Notes under the pieces: generated by a model
The model's input: only the letters and a program-made list of their open reading frames with translations
Database searches by the model: none
What the model was told of the DNA's origin: nothing
In this document: piece by piece, positions 1-6,804 of the stretch
Numbering within the stretch: position 1 is the stretch's first letter
Layout of the letters: every line of letters begins with the position of its first letter
Assembly (NCBI RefSeq): GCF_017814945.1
Contig: NZ_JAGIPX010000057.1
Span: forward strand, 1-52,218
DNA: 52,218 nucleotides
Direction of reading: 5' to 3'
Source of the DNA: Paraburkholderia sp. LEh10
GTDB lineage: Bacteria > Pseudomonadota > Gammaproteobacteria > Burkholderiales > Burkholderiaceae
Made by a program: the position numbers and the translations under genes

Positions 1-3
1 TTG

Positions 4-35
4 CTTACTTTCTTTGCGGCGGCAAAGAAAGTAAG
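4..35. repeat. Perfect 14-bp inverted repeat (hairpin)
   Basis: Two 14-bp arms, CTTACTTTCTTTGC at 4-17 and its exact reverse complement at 22-35, flank a GGCG loop. The element is followed by a GC-rich stretch (36-59) and then the tandem array. From memory, the same hairpin plus flank recurs in many Burkholderiales and Xanthomonadales genomes and is often mis-annotated as short ORFs reading FFAAAKKVSAAP. It could end transcription arriving from outside the window or be part of a dispersed repeat. Confidence 0.85.
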
Positions 36-79
36 TGCCGCCCCGCACAGGGGCAACGCCCGCGCCGCGAGGCGCTAAC

Positions 80-325
80 GCGGATGCCCGCGCAGGGCAA
101 GGCGGAACCGCATCGGATGCCCGCGAAGGGCATAGCTCACCGCATCACGGATGCCCGCAAAGGGCAAGGCGACCCGAATCGCGGATGCCCGCGCAAGGGC
201 AAGGCGACCCGAATCGCGGATGCTCGCGAAGGTCAAGGCGACCGCATCGCGGCATGCCCGCGCAAGGGCAATGCGACCCGCCTCGCGGATGCCCGCGAAC
301 GGCAAAGCGAACCGTTCGCGCATCC
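80..325. repeat. Degenerate tandem array of ~33-36 bp units
   Basis: About seven imperfect units share the core CGGATGCCCGCG followed by AAGGGCAAGGCGACCC-like sequence and end in CGAATCG or CGCATCG. Units vary in length and substitution, so the array is old. Every frame through it is open, which produces spurious Arg/Ala-rich ORFs on both strands; I see no ribosome binding site and do not call a gene. The core ACCGCATCGCGGATGCC also occurs, inverted, in the array at the other end of the window. Confidence 0.75.
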
Positions 326-494
326 CGATGCAAGATCAAAACCAAACCGAACGCTCGCGCAAGCAGGTAAACAGCGCATCCCGCGCCCACGCGCTTGGCG
401 TTAGACTGCATATGCATCATGCCAAAACCGCTGCGCGCCCATCAGCGCGACCGCAGTGCATGGCCGCGCAGCAGCACAACAACGAGGTGACAGT
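326..494. other. Intergenic stretch before the first gene
   Basis: No convincing gene, RNA or strong promoter is seen here. The last bases carry the GAGGTG ribosome binding site (484-489) of the downstream secreted-protein gene. Confidence 0.5.
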
Positions 495-1061
495 ATGAGC
501 TTCAGCGTCAAACTTCCCGCCGTTTCTGTTGTGGTTTCCCTCGCATGCGCGGCGCTTGCGCTCGCCGCATCGACACTCCCCGCGCACGCGGCAACGCCGA
601 TCACCGTGACGTCGCAGGCGGCCACGGACGGCCCCATCCGCTACACCGTAAAGGTCACGTCCAAACAGTTCGGCAACTCCCAGGAAACCCGCACGATCCG
701 CTCCGGCGAATCGGATGACTTCACCTGGAAAACCGTTCCACCCGGCGGACCCGTCGCAGCCGACGGCGATTGCCCCGACTTGTCGTCGCTGCCGCTCGAC
801 ACGAACGGCGCGATGATCCGTCAGACGCAAATCCGCTTCGCGCCCGTCGTCGCCAAGGACGGCACCGCCACCGTGCAGATGAATTTCCAGGCACAGACGC
901 CCAAAGGCACGAAGACGGTGTCGAGCAACGGCAAATCGCTCAAGTGTCCGAACTACGCAAGCGTGAGCCAGGTGCTGCGCTTCACGATGCCGACCAACGG
1001 CAGCACGAAGACGCTCACGCTCTCCGACGGCTCGCAGGTATCCGTGTCGGCGAAGCGCTAG
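495..1061 (+). CDS. Secreted protein of unknown function
   Basis: Encodes 188 residues. ATG at 495 is preferred over the upstream in-frame GTG at 456 because GAGGTG lies just upstream and translation then begins directly with a signal peptide. That peptide has a short basic n-region, a long Ala/Leu/Val core and a likely cleavage after LPAHA near residue 32. The mature part is rich in Thr, Ser, Val and Lys and has alternating patterns typical of beta-sheet proteins. Two cysteines (in DGDCPD and LKCPN) could form a periplasmic disulphide. No catalytic motif or known domain is recognised. The gene stands alone, convergent with fetB, and is followed by a GC-rich hairpin. Expression and export are well supported; function is unknown. 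Confidence 0.8.
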   Translation: MSFSVKLPAVSVVVSLACAALALAASTLPAHAATPITVTSQAATDGPIRYTVKVTSKQFGNSQETRTIRSGESDDFTWKTVPPGGPVAADGDCPDLSSLPLDTNGAMIRQTQIRFAPVVAKDGTATVQMNFQAQTPKGTKTVSSNGKSLKCPNYASVSQVLRFTMPTNGSTKTLTLSDGSQVSVSAKR

Positions 1062-1062
1062 C

Positions 1063-1081
1063 GCGGCGCGATTCGCGCCGC
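1063..1081 (+). terminator. GC-rich hairpin after the secreted-protein gene
   Basis: GCGGCGCG, loop ATT, CGCGCCGC begins within the last bases of the stop codon region. There is no T-tract, so it may be a weak terminator or mRNA-stabilising stem between two convergent genes. Confidence 0.45.
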
Positions 1082-1182
1082 CCGAGCGCGCCATCTCACG
1101 CCGCGTGCAATGCATGCGGCGCGCATGTATTCGTTGGGGTTCGGTGCGTGGCGCGTGGCGTGCGGTCCGTGCCGCGGTCCGT

Positions 1183-1995
1183 TCATGCGTCGCGGCGCCC
1201 CGCGCCACGCTCGACGAGCCGCGACGCCAGAAACCGGTGCTCCGGCGAAAACAGCCGCCGGTATGTGAGCAGCACGGCGCCCACGGTTCCCAGCGCCGAC
1301 GATGCCGCGATCAGGAACATGATCACGATCTGATAGCGCACGGCCTGCAGCGGCGATTGCCCCGCCAGCACCTGGCCCGTCATCATGCCCGGCAGGCTGA
1401 CGACGCCGACGACGGCCATCTGGTTGAGCGTCGGTATCATGCCCGCGCGCACGGCCTGGCGCGCCGGCCTTTGCGCCGCTTCCCACCGCGTCGCGCCAAG
1501 CGCGAGCGCCATATCGACGCGGTCTCTGCGCGCCGTCAGTTCCTCCGTCATCCGCTCGATGCCGAGCGACACGCCCGTCAGCGTGTTGCCGAGAATCATG
1601 CCGAGAATGGGAATCGCGTATTGCGGCTCGTACCACGGGTGAATGCGGATGACGGCGAACAGCCCGATCGCGGCGACGAGCCACGCGCTCGCCCAGATCG
1701 ACAGGATGCTGTCGGCGCGCTGTCCCGCGTACGTGCGCGAGCCGCGCCCCGCGCCCGCGAAGCCCGCGATCAACGTCATCACGATCATCAGCGGCAGCAC
1801 CACGTACCAGCGGTTGTACGCAAAGACCCAGGCGAGCACGTAGCCGATCGCGAGCAACTGGACGACGGTGCGCACGGCGGCCCACGCGAGCTTGCGTTCG
1901 AGATCGAGCTTCAACGCAACCGATACCGCGCCGTTCACGACGATCAACAGTGTCGCGAGCGCGACGTCCCAGAGGCTCAGGTCTTGCAGCATCAT
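1183..1995 (-). CDS. fetB: FetB/YbbM-type metal export ABC permease
   Basis: Encodes 270 residues, the usual size for the UPF0014/FetB family. It is an inner-membrane permease with several hydrophobic helices (for example around residues 10-28, 40-58, 64-80, 100-118 and 218-240). The family segment GMILGNTLTGVSLGIERM lies near residues 135-152 and LPGMMTGQVLAG near 200-212. In E. coli FetAB exports iron and helps resist oxidative stress; the substrate here is inferred. The start codon overlaps the stop of the upstream ATPase gene (ATGA arrangement, 1992-1995), which suggests translational coupling. A second ATG follows at once (1990-1992), so the exact first Met is uncertain by one codon. Confidence 0.88.
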   Translation of the reverse strand: MMLQDLSLWDVALATLLIVVNGAVSVALKLDLERKLAWAAVRTVVQLLAIGYVLAWVFAYNRWYVVLPLMIVMTLIAGFAGAGRGSRTYAGQRADSILSIWASAWLVAAIGLFAVIRIHPWYEPQYAIPILGMILGNTLTGVSLGIERMTEELTARRDRVDMALALGATRWEAAQRPARQAVRAGMIPTLNQMAVVGVVSLPGMMTGQVLAGQSPLQAVRYQIVIMFLIAASSALGTVGAVLLTYRRLFSPEHRFLASRLVERGAGRRDA

Positions 1996-2798
1996 GGTTT
2001 CGGCTCGGTGGCGCGAGCGGGCATATCGCCGTGCGTATCGGGGTGCGTATCGGGGTGCGTATCGGGGTGCGTATCGCGGTGCATATCGCTATGCGCATTA
2101 CCGTGCGTATCGCCGAGCACGCCGGCGCGCATCGTCAGATGACGGTTGCTGACGCGTGCGGCCTGCGCAAGATCGTGTGACACCCACAGCCAGGCGCGAG
2201 CCTCGTGCGCGGCGTCGAACCATGCGCGCACCAGCGCTTCGATCGCGAGCGCCGACTCGGGGTCGAGCGACGCCGTCGGTTCGTCGAGCAGCAGGACGTC
2301 GGGCGCGAGCTGCAATACGCGGATCAACGCGGCGATCTGCGCTTCGCCGCCCGACAGGTCGCTTGCGCGCCGGTCGAGAAAGTCGCCCGCGCGGCCCGCC
2401 TGCGACGCGAGCGCCGCAGCCCGTGCGCGGTCGAAACGCACTTCGCGATACGCGTGCAGCGTGTACGGATAGCGCAGGTTGTCCTCGACGGTGCCATCGA
2501 GCAGCGCGGGCCTCTGACGGATATACGCGACGTGGCGCCGGTAGCGCGGAATCGTTGCGCGCGCAATGCGCCTGCCGCGCCAGCGCACCTCGCCGCCATC
2601 GAGCGGATCGAGCAGCGCGAGCGCGCGCATGAACACGCTCTTGCCCGAACCGGACGGGCCGGTGATCGCGATGCGCTGGCCGGCTTCGATTGCGATGCTG
2701 GTTGTGTGCAGCAGCGTCTGGCCGCGCGCCGCGTCGCGCCGCACGATGTCTTTTGCGTGGACGAGCGGTGCGTCCGTCGTGTTGGTCTGGTGGGGCAT
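1992..2798 (-). CDS. fetA: FetA/YbbL-type metal export ATPase with His-rich tail
   Basis: Encodes 268 residues. It is an ABC ATPase with Walker A GPSGSGKS (47-54), signature LSGGEAQ (148-154), Walker B VLLLDEP (168-174) and the switch His in WVSHDLAQ. It would energise the FetB permease encoded directly downstream with a 4-base overlap. The start at 2798 gives a normal family N-terminus, but the ribosome binding site is weak and an open frame continues upstream without family similarity. The unusual part is the last ~40 residues: a tail of DTHP, DTHG and DMHR tetrapeptides encoded by a 12-bp tandem repeat. This tail lies beyond the normal ABC fold and might bind metal, which would suit a metal exporter; that is inference. 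Confidence 0.88.
   Translation of the reverse strand: MPHQTNTTDAPLVHAKDIVRRDAARGQTLLHTTSIAIEAGQRIAITGPSGSGKSVFMRALALLDPLDGGEVRWRGRRIARATIPRYRRHVAYIRQRPALLDGTVEDNLRYPYTLHAYREVRFDRARAAALASQAGRAGDFLDRRASDLSGGEAQIAALIRVLQLAPDVLLLDEPTASLDPESALAIEALVRAWFDAAHEARAWLWVSHDLAQAARVSNRHLTMRAGVLGDTHGNAHSDMHRDTHPDTHPDTHPDTHGDMPARATEPKP
2020..2112. repeat. 12-bp tandem repeat inside the fetA 3' end
   Basis: Repeated GTGCGTATCGGG-like units (plus strand), the central three nearly identical and the outer ones diverged. On the minus strand they read in frame as Asp-Thr-His-Pro. Because the period is a multiple of three, copy-number change would lengthen or shorten the FetA tail without a frameshift. Confidence 0.8.
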
Positions 2799-2832
2799 GG
2801 GCAATGGAATCTGTCGCAGTGCATCATGATAG

Positions 2833-2868
2833 CGAACGGCTCGCCGAACGGCTCGCCGAACGGCTCGC
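2833..2868. repeat. Three exact 12-bp direct repeats between fetA and the AsmA gene
   Basis: CGAACGGCTCGC occurs three times in perfect tandem, followed by a partial unit. It sits in the 127-bp divergent region between fetA (minus) and the AsmA-family gene (plus), where copy-number change could alter promoter spacing or leader length. Confidence 0.85.
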
Positions 2869-2925
2869 GCGGGCACAGCACGTGCTGCGCTGAAGATTGA
2901 CGTATGCATTCTCTGCGGAGCGCTC

Positions 2926-5415
2926 ATGGCTGTACTGCACTCGACCGGATTATCCGTCGGCAGAAGGATAGGCAAGATCATCGCGTGGCTGGTCGCCGCG
3001 CTGCTCATTCTGATCGCGGTGCTCGCGGTATTCATTCTCACCTTCGACTGGAACCGCGCGCGTCCTTACGTCGACGACAAGGTGAGCGAAGCGATCGGCC
3101 GGCCATTCGCGATCGAAGGTGATCTGAAAGTGGGCTGGCGTCATTCCGTCGGCGAAACGGGTTGGCGCTCATGGGTACCCTGGCCGCGTTTTTCCGCGCG
3201 GAACATCACGATCGGCAATCCTGACTGGGCGAAGCAGAAGCACTTCGCGACGCTCGACGAAATCGACTTCCAAGTGAAGGTGCTGCCGCTGCTCACGCAT
3301 GACATCGTGATTCCCTCGATCAATCTGGTGAACCCTTCCGTCGATCTCGAACGGCTCACCGACGGGCGCAACAACTGGACGTTCAAGCTGAAGTCCTCAG
3401 CGCCGTCTGAATGGAAGCTCGACCTGCACGATATCGAGCTGAACAAGGGCAATATCGCGCTGTCCGACGAGCAGAAGAAGATCGACATGCAGGCCGTCGT
3501 CGATACGCTCGGCCAGCCGATCCCGATTGGCGAAGCGCTGAAGCAGCAGGAAGAAGCATCGCGCAAGGCATCGGCGGACGTGGTAGGCAGGCACGGCGCA
3601 AAGCAACTGAGTGCGCAGGCGCAAGCGGCGGCGGCTTCCGAGGCGTCGGGCGCGTCGTCGGCTGCGCCTGCCGTGCCTGCCGCATCCGCCGCGTCGGTAC
3701 CGGCCGCGCCCGCCGCGACGGCGGTTGCAGGCGGCGGGGCTTCCGGCGCGAAAAGTGCGTCCGCGGCCGTCGCTTCATCGGGTGCGCCCGCGAGCGCCAC
3801 GGGCACGGCGGTCGCGCAACGTCAGAACGCGCCGCACTATGGGATCGGCTGGACCGTGAAGGGTACGTACAACCGCTCGCCCGTCTCGGGCAGCGGCAAG
3901 CTCGGCGGCGTGCTGGCATTGCAGGATACGTCGCGGCCATTTCCCGTGCAGGCGGACGTGAAGGCGGGCGACCTGCGCATCGCGCTCGTCGGCACCGTCA
4001 CGGAGCCCGCGCATCTCGCCGCCGTTGATCTGCGGCTGTGGCTGCAGGGCACGAGCCTCGATCATCTGTACCAGCTGACGGGCATCACGCTGCCCGAGAC
4101 GCCGCCCTATGCGACGGAAGGGCATCTGATCGGCAATTTCAGGCAGGGCGCGAGTGTCTTCAGGTATGAAAATTTTACAGGCCGTGTCGGCGGCAGCGAC
4201 CTGAACGGCACGCTCATCTACACGCAACGCGCGTCGCGTCCGTTGCTCGAAGGCACGCTGGTGTCGAACCTGTTGCAGTTCAAGGATCTCGCGCCGGTCA
4301 TCGGCGCGGACAGCAACGCGAGCAAGGCGAAGCGCGGCGACGTCGCGCGCCAGCCGTCGGGCAAGGCGCTGCCGACGGAAACATTCAAGACCGACCGCTG
4401 GAAGGCGATCGACGCAAACGTGAAGCTGACGGGCCGCCGCATCGTCAAGGACCCGGCGCTGCCCATCACCGACCTGTACACGCATGTCGTGATGACGGAT
4501 GGCGTGTTGTCGCTGGAGCCGCTGAAGTTCGGTGTCGCGGGCGGCACGCTCGCGTCGAACATTCATCTCGACGGCAGCGAGACGCCGCTTAAGGGCCGCT
4601 TCTCGACGCAAGCGCGCCACCTGAAGCTCAAGCAACTGCTTCCGACCGTGAAGACAATGCAGAACGCGCTCGGCGAAATCAACGGCGATGCGGCGCTGTC
4701 GGCGACGGGCAATTCGCCGGCGGCGCTCGCGGGCACATCGAACGGTGAAGTGAAGCTGCTCGTGACGGATGGCACGATCAGCCGTCTGCTGATGGAGGCG
4801 GCGGGCCTGAATGTCGCGAACGTCGTGTATGAAAAGCTGTTCGGCAATCGCGACGTGCAGATCAATTGCGCGGCCGGTGACTTCGTCGTGACGGACGGGG
4901 TGCTCGATTCACGCGTGTTCGCGCTCGATACACAGGACGCCGTCATCAACGTCGATGGCAACGTGAACATGAAGGACGAGACGATGGACCTCGGCGTGCA
5001 TCCGCACACGAAAGGCTTTCGCGTCTTTACGCTGCGCTCGCCGCTCTACGTGAAGGGCACGTTCAAGAATCCTCATGTGGGCGTGAACGCGATCGCGCTT
5101 GCGGCGCGCGGCGGCGCGATGGTCGGGCTCGGGCTGATCAATCCGTTCGCCGCGCTGATTCCGCTGATCGCGCCGAGCAACAACAAGCCGCTGCCATGCC
5201 AACAACTGATGGCGGCGATCGACGCGCAGCATCCTTCGGCGCCGCCGCCGGGACAACGCGAAAAGACGAGGGGACCCGCGCTTCCGCCGGGCACGCCGGG
5301 CGCATCCGCCGTCGCGCCTGCGGCGCCCCCGGCGCCGCCGAAAAAACCTGCCGCGCCATCGGGTGGCGCGGCGCTGCCGGGGCCCGCGAACGCGGCTGAT
5401 TACAAGGGAAGTTGA
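2926..5415 (+). CDS. AsmA-family inner-membrane-anchored envelope protein
   Basis: Encodes 829 residues. GGAG six bases upstream supports ATG 2926. One membrane helix (about 18-40, rich in Ala/Leu/Ile/Val) anchors the protein, followed directly by the AsmA-type opening FDWNRARPYVDDKVSEAIGR and the characteristic sequences about basement-fold strands (for example NLVNPSVDLERL and LEGTLVSNLLQFKDL). An AsmA C-terminal domain lies about residues 490-720. Members bridge the periplasm and are implicated in phospholipid supply or protein assembly at the outer membrane. Residues about 225-299 are a low-complexity Ala/Ser/Pro/Val insertion that splits the N-terminal region, and about 771-824 is a Pro/Ala-rich tail; both look like linkers. 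The gene appears monocistronic. Paralogue choice (AsmA, YicH, others) cannot be settled by eye. Confidence 0.88.
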   Translation: MAVLHSTGLSVGRRIGKIIAWLVAALLILIAVLAVFILTFDWNRARPYVDDKVSEAIGRPFAIEGDLKVGWRHSVGETGWRSWVPWPRFSARNITIGNPDWAKQKHFATLDEIDFQVKVLPLLTHDIVIPSINLVNPSVDLERLTDGRNNWTFKLKSSAPSEWKLDLHDIELNKGNIALSDEQKKIDMQAVVDTLGQPIPIGEALKQQEEASRKASADVVGRHGAKQLSAQAQAAAASEASGASSAAPAVPAASAASVPAAPAATAVAGGGASGAKSASAAVASSGAPASATGTAVAQRQNAPHYGIGWTVKGTYNRSPVSGSGKLGGVLALQDTSRPFPVQADVKAGDLRIALVGTVTEPAHLAAVDLRLWLQGTSLDHLYQLTGITLPETPPYATEGHLIGNFRQGASVFRYENFTGRVGGSDLNGTLIYTQRASRPLLEGTLVSNLLQFKDLAPVIGADSNASKAKRGDVARQPSGKALPTETFKTDRWKAIDANVKLTGRRIVKDPALPITDLYTHVVMTDGVLSLEPLKFGVAGGTLASNIHLDGSETPLKGRFSTQARHLKLKQLLPTVKTMQNALGEINGDAALSATGNSPAALAGTSNGEVKLLVTDGTISRLLMEAAGLNVANVVYEKLFGNRDVQINCAAGDFVVTDGVLDSRVFALDTQDAVINVDGNVNMKDETMDLGVHPHTKGFRVFTLRSPLYVKGTFKNPHVGVNAIALAARGGAMVGLGLINPFAALIPLIAPSNNKPLPCQQLMAAIDAQHPSAPPPGQREKTRGPALPPGTPGASAVAPAAPPAPPKKPAAPSGGAALPGPANAADYKGS

Positions 5416-5568
5416 GACGCGGAACCGGCCAGCTGCATGCCCCGGACACATGCGTCAAACGCACGCGATTAACGACGTGCCGCACGCTGCGTCCGTGCGC
5501 TTTCCTCAACGGCATGATGACGGGCGCATGCGCATCGTTCAATCGCACGGTCTCCGCGCAAGAAACGC

Positions 5569-5594
5569 CACGGCCGCGAAGTTTCGCGGCCGTG
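5569..5594. terminator. Hairpin between convergent genes
   Basis: CACGGCCGCGAA, loop GT, TTCGCGGCCGTG: a perfect 12-bp stem between the AsmA gene (plus) and the small hypothetical gene (minus). No T-tract of note on either side. It probably serves as a shared terminator. Confidence 0.6.
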
Positions 5595-5607
5595 TCTGAT
5601 GATGTGT

Positions 5608-5637
5608 GGTGAGCAATCTATCGGTGAGCAATCTATC
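5608..5637. repeat. 15-bp tandem duplication overlapping a gene end
   Basis: GGTGAGCAATCTATC occurs twice back to back (5608-5622 and 5623-5637). The second copy contains the stop codon (CTA at 5633-5635 on the plus strand) of the minus-strand gene, so the duplication lies exactly at its 3' end. Confidence 0.85.
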
Positions 5638-6130
5638 GCAGCGAGCGTGGTGTCGCATCGCCAGCGGCATCCTGGCGCCGCACGCCGCGCCGTGTTCCTG
5701 CCGCCGCGCGTGTCGCGCCGAATTCCGGCAGAATGCGCGCTCGCGCGCGGCTCGCGAACACGAGAAAGCCGAAGCCGTCGGCCTCGTACCAGTAGCCACC
5801 GTTTTCCAGTCCGTCGAGCGGCTGTTCGAGCGCGTTCGCAATCGATTCGATGCAGCGCCGGCGCAGCTCGGCGACAGCGGGATAGGGCGGCTGCGCGCCG
5901 CGCACACTGCATAGCAGGACGTCCAGTCCCGGCAGCACATGCGCGTAGAGCACCGGCTCATCCTGCGCGCGGGCGCGCGCAATCTTGGTGTCGAGTTGAC
6001 CGAAGGGCTTGAAGTGCCGCAGCACAGCGAGGAACGACTCGTCGCCGTCCACCTTCGCGCGCCTGCGCTTTTTCGGGAAGGACATAAAAACTCGCCTGAA
6101 AAAGAATTGCAAGAAACGCAGCGTCCTCAT
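5633..6130 (-). CDS. Conserved-looking hypothetical protein
   Basis: Encodes 165 residues from ATG 6130, chosen because GGGAG lies seven bases upstream; a later Met (6085, start of MSFPKKRRRAK) is an alternative and an upstream Met at 6196 lacks a binding site. The N-terminus is strongly basic (RTLRFLQFFFRR, then PKKRRRAK) and is followed by a compact, ordinary-looking globular segment with ESFLAVLRHFKPFGQLDTK and LYAHVLPGLDVLLCSVRG. The last ~25 residues are Arg/Ala-rich and resemble read-through of neighbouring DNA, matching the tandem duplication at the stop. No signal peptide or known domain is recognised. It is isolated, convergent with the AsmA gene. Confidence 0.6.
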   Translation of the reverse strand: MRTLRFLQFFFRRVFMSFPKKRRRAKVDGDESFLAVLRHFKPFGQLDTKIARARAQDEPVLYAHVLPGLDVLLCSVRGAQPPYPAVAELRRRCIESIANALEQPLDGLENGGYWYEADGFGFLVFASRARARILPEFGATRAAAGTRRGVRRQDAAGDATPRSLR

Positions 6131-6804
6131 GCGACCACTCCCGGCTTCGCGCGCCGCACGTCGATCTTTTATAGCATACGAAAATGCCGGATACACGGTG
6201 ATTCGTCTGTCTCACTCCATCGTCCCGTGCAAGCCAGGCCGAATCGCGTCGCCGTGCGCTTTCGCATCCCCTGTGCATCTGGTGTCAATAATAGACTCAC
6301 CCGCGCTGCGCGTGTTTCCGGCACCTTAAAAAAAGACATTTTTATGTGCGCCAACGCTTCCTCTGCGCGCATTGAAATATCCGCCGCGCCCGTCGATAAT
6401 GGCCGCGTCCCAGATACGGCGCGGCTTTGCGCGCGCCGCACGGCGATGTGACGATTCGATGTGCGCAGCACATGAGTGAAAGTATCGATAGCGTTCGCCG
6501 CGCGACATCGGTACGACGCAGCGCACATCGACGATGCATGCGCGCGCGTCATGATTGATGCCGGTTGCGCGTGCGGGTTTCACAATGCCCGGAATGAAGC
6601 GGAAAGCGGCGGACAATCTGCGGACAAGAGGCGGATAAACGGCGGATAAACGGCGGACAAGCGGCGGACAAGCGGCGGACAAGCGGCGCATCGCCGCGTA
6701 TGCAGAGCTGCTGTCTGCCGCCGGCGATCATGCCGCCGCCACTCAACGTATTTCGCTGTATTGCGCCGTATTGCGCTCCTGTTGCCGCACTGCGCCACGC
6801 GAAC
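6131..6804. other. Long intergenic region with AT-rich island and tandem repeat
   Basis: No gene with a credible start is seen. The stretch around 6165-6190 and 6285-6345 is clearly AT-richer than its surroundings and is the likely site of the promoter for the leftward hypothetical gene and perhaps for the sensor-kinase operon. An 11-bp tandem repeat lies at 6620-6685. Confidence 0.5.
6620..6685. repeat. Six 11-bp tandem repeats upstream of the sensor kinase
   Basis: Units: one GCGGACAAGAG, two GCGGATAAACG, three GCGGACAAGCG, all with an exact 11-bp period; a partial unit follows. The array ends about 120 bp before the kinase start codon. The period is close to one helical turn, so each copy would show the same face of the DNA. 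Confidence 0.88.

Noticed and set aside
80..325. CRISPR array
   Set aside because: Units are directly adjacent with graded divergence and no unique spacers, and no cas gene is near.
35..498. Overlapping Arg/Ala/Gly-rich ORFs on both strands
   Set aside because: They are produced by the tandem repeat array, which is open in nearly every frame, lack ribosome binding sites and have low-complexity sequence.
1950..2180. Plus-strand ORFs with repeated AYRG or VRIG peptides
   Set aside because: They are frame shadows of the 12-bp repeat in fetA; the minus-strand frame has the ABC ATPase motifs.
6344..6451. Short plus-strand ORF (MCANASSARIE...) in the gap before the sensor kinase
   Set aside because: No ribosome binding site, no signal peptide and Arg/Ala-rich ending; probably chance.
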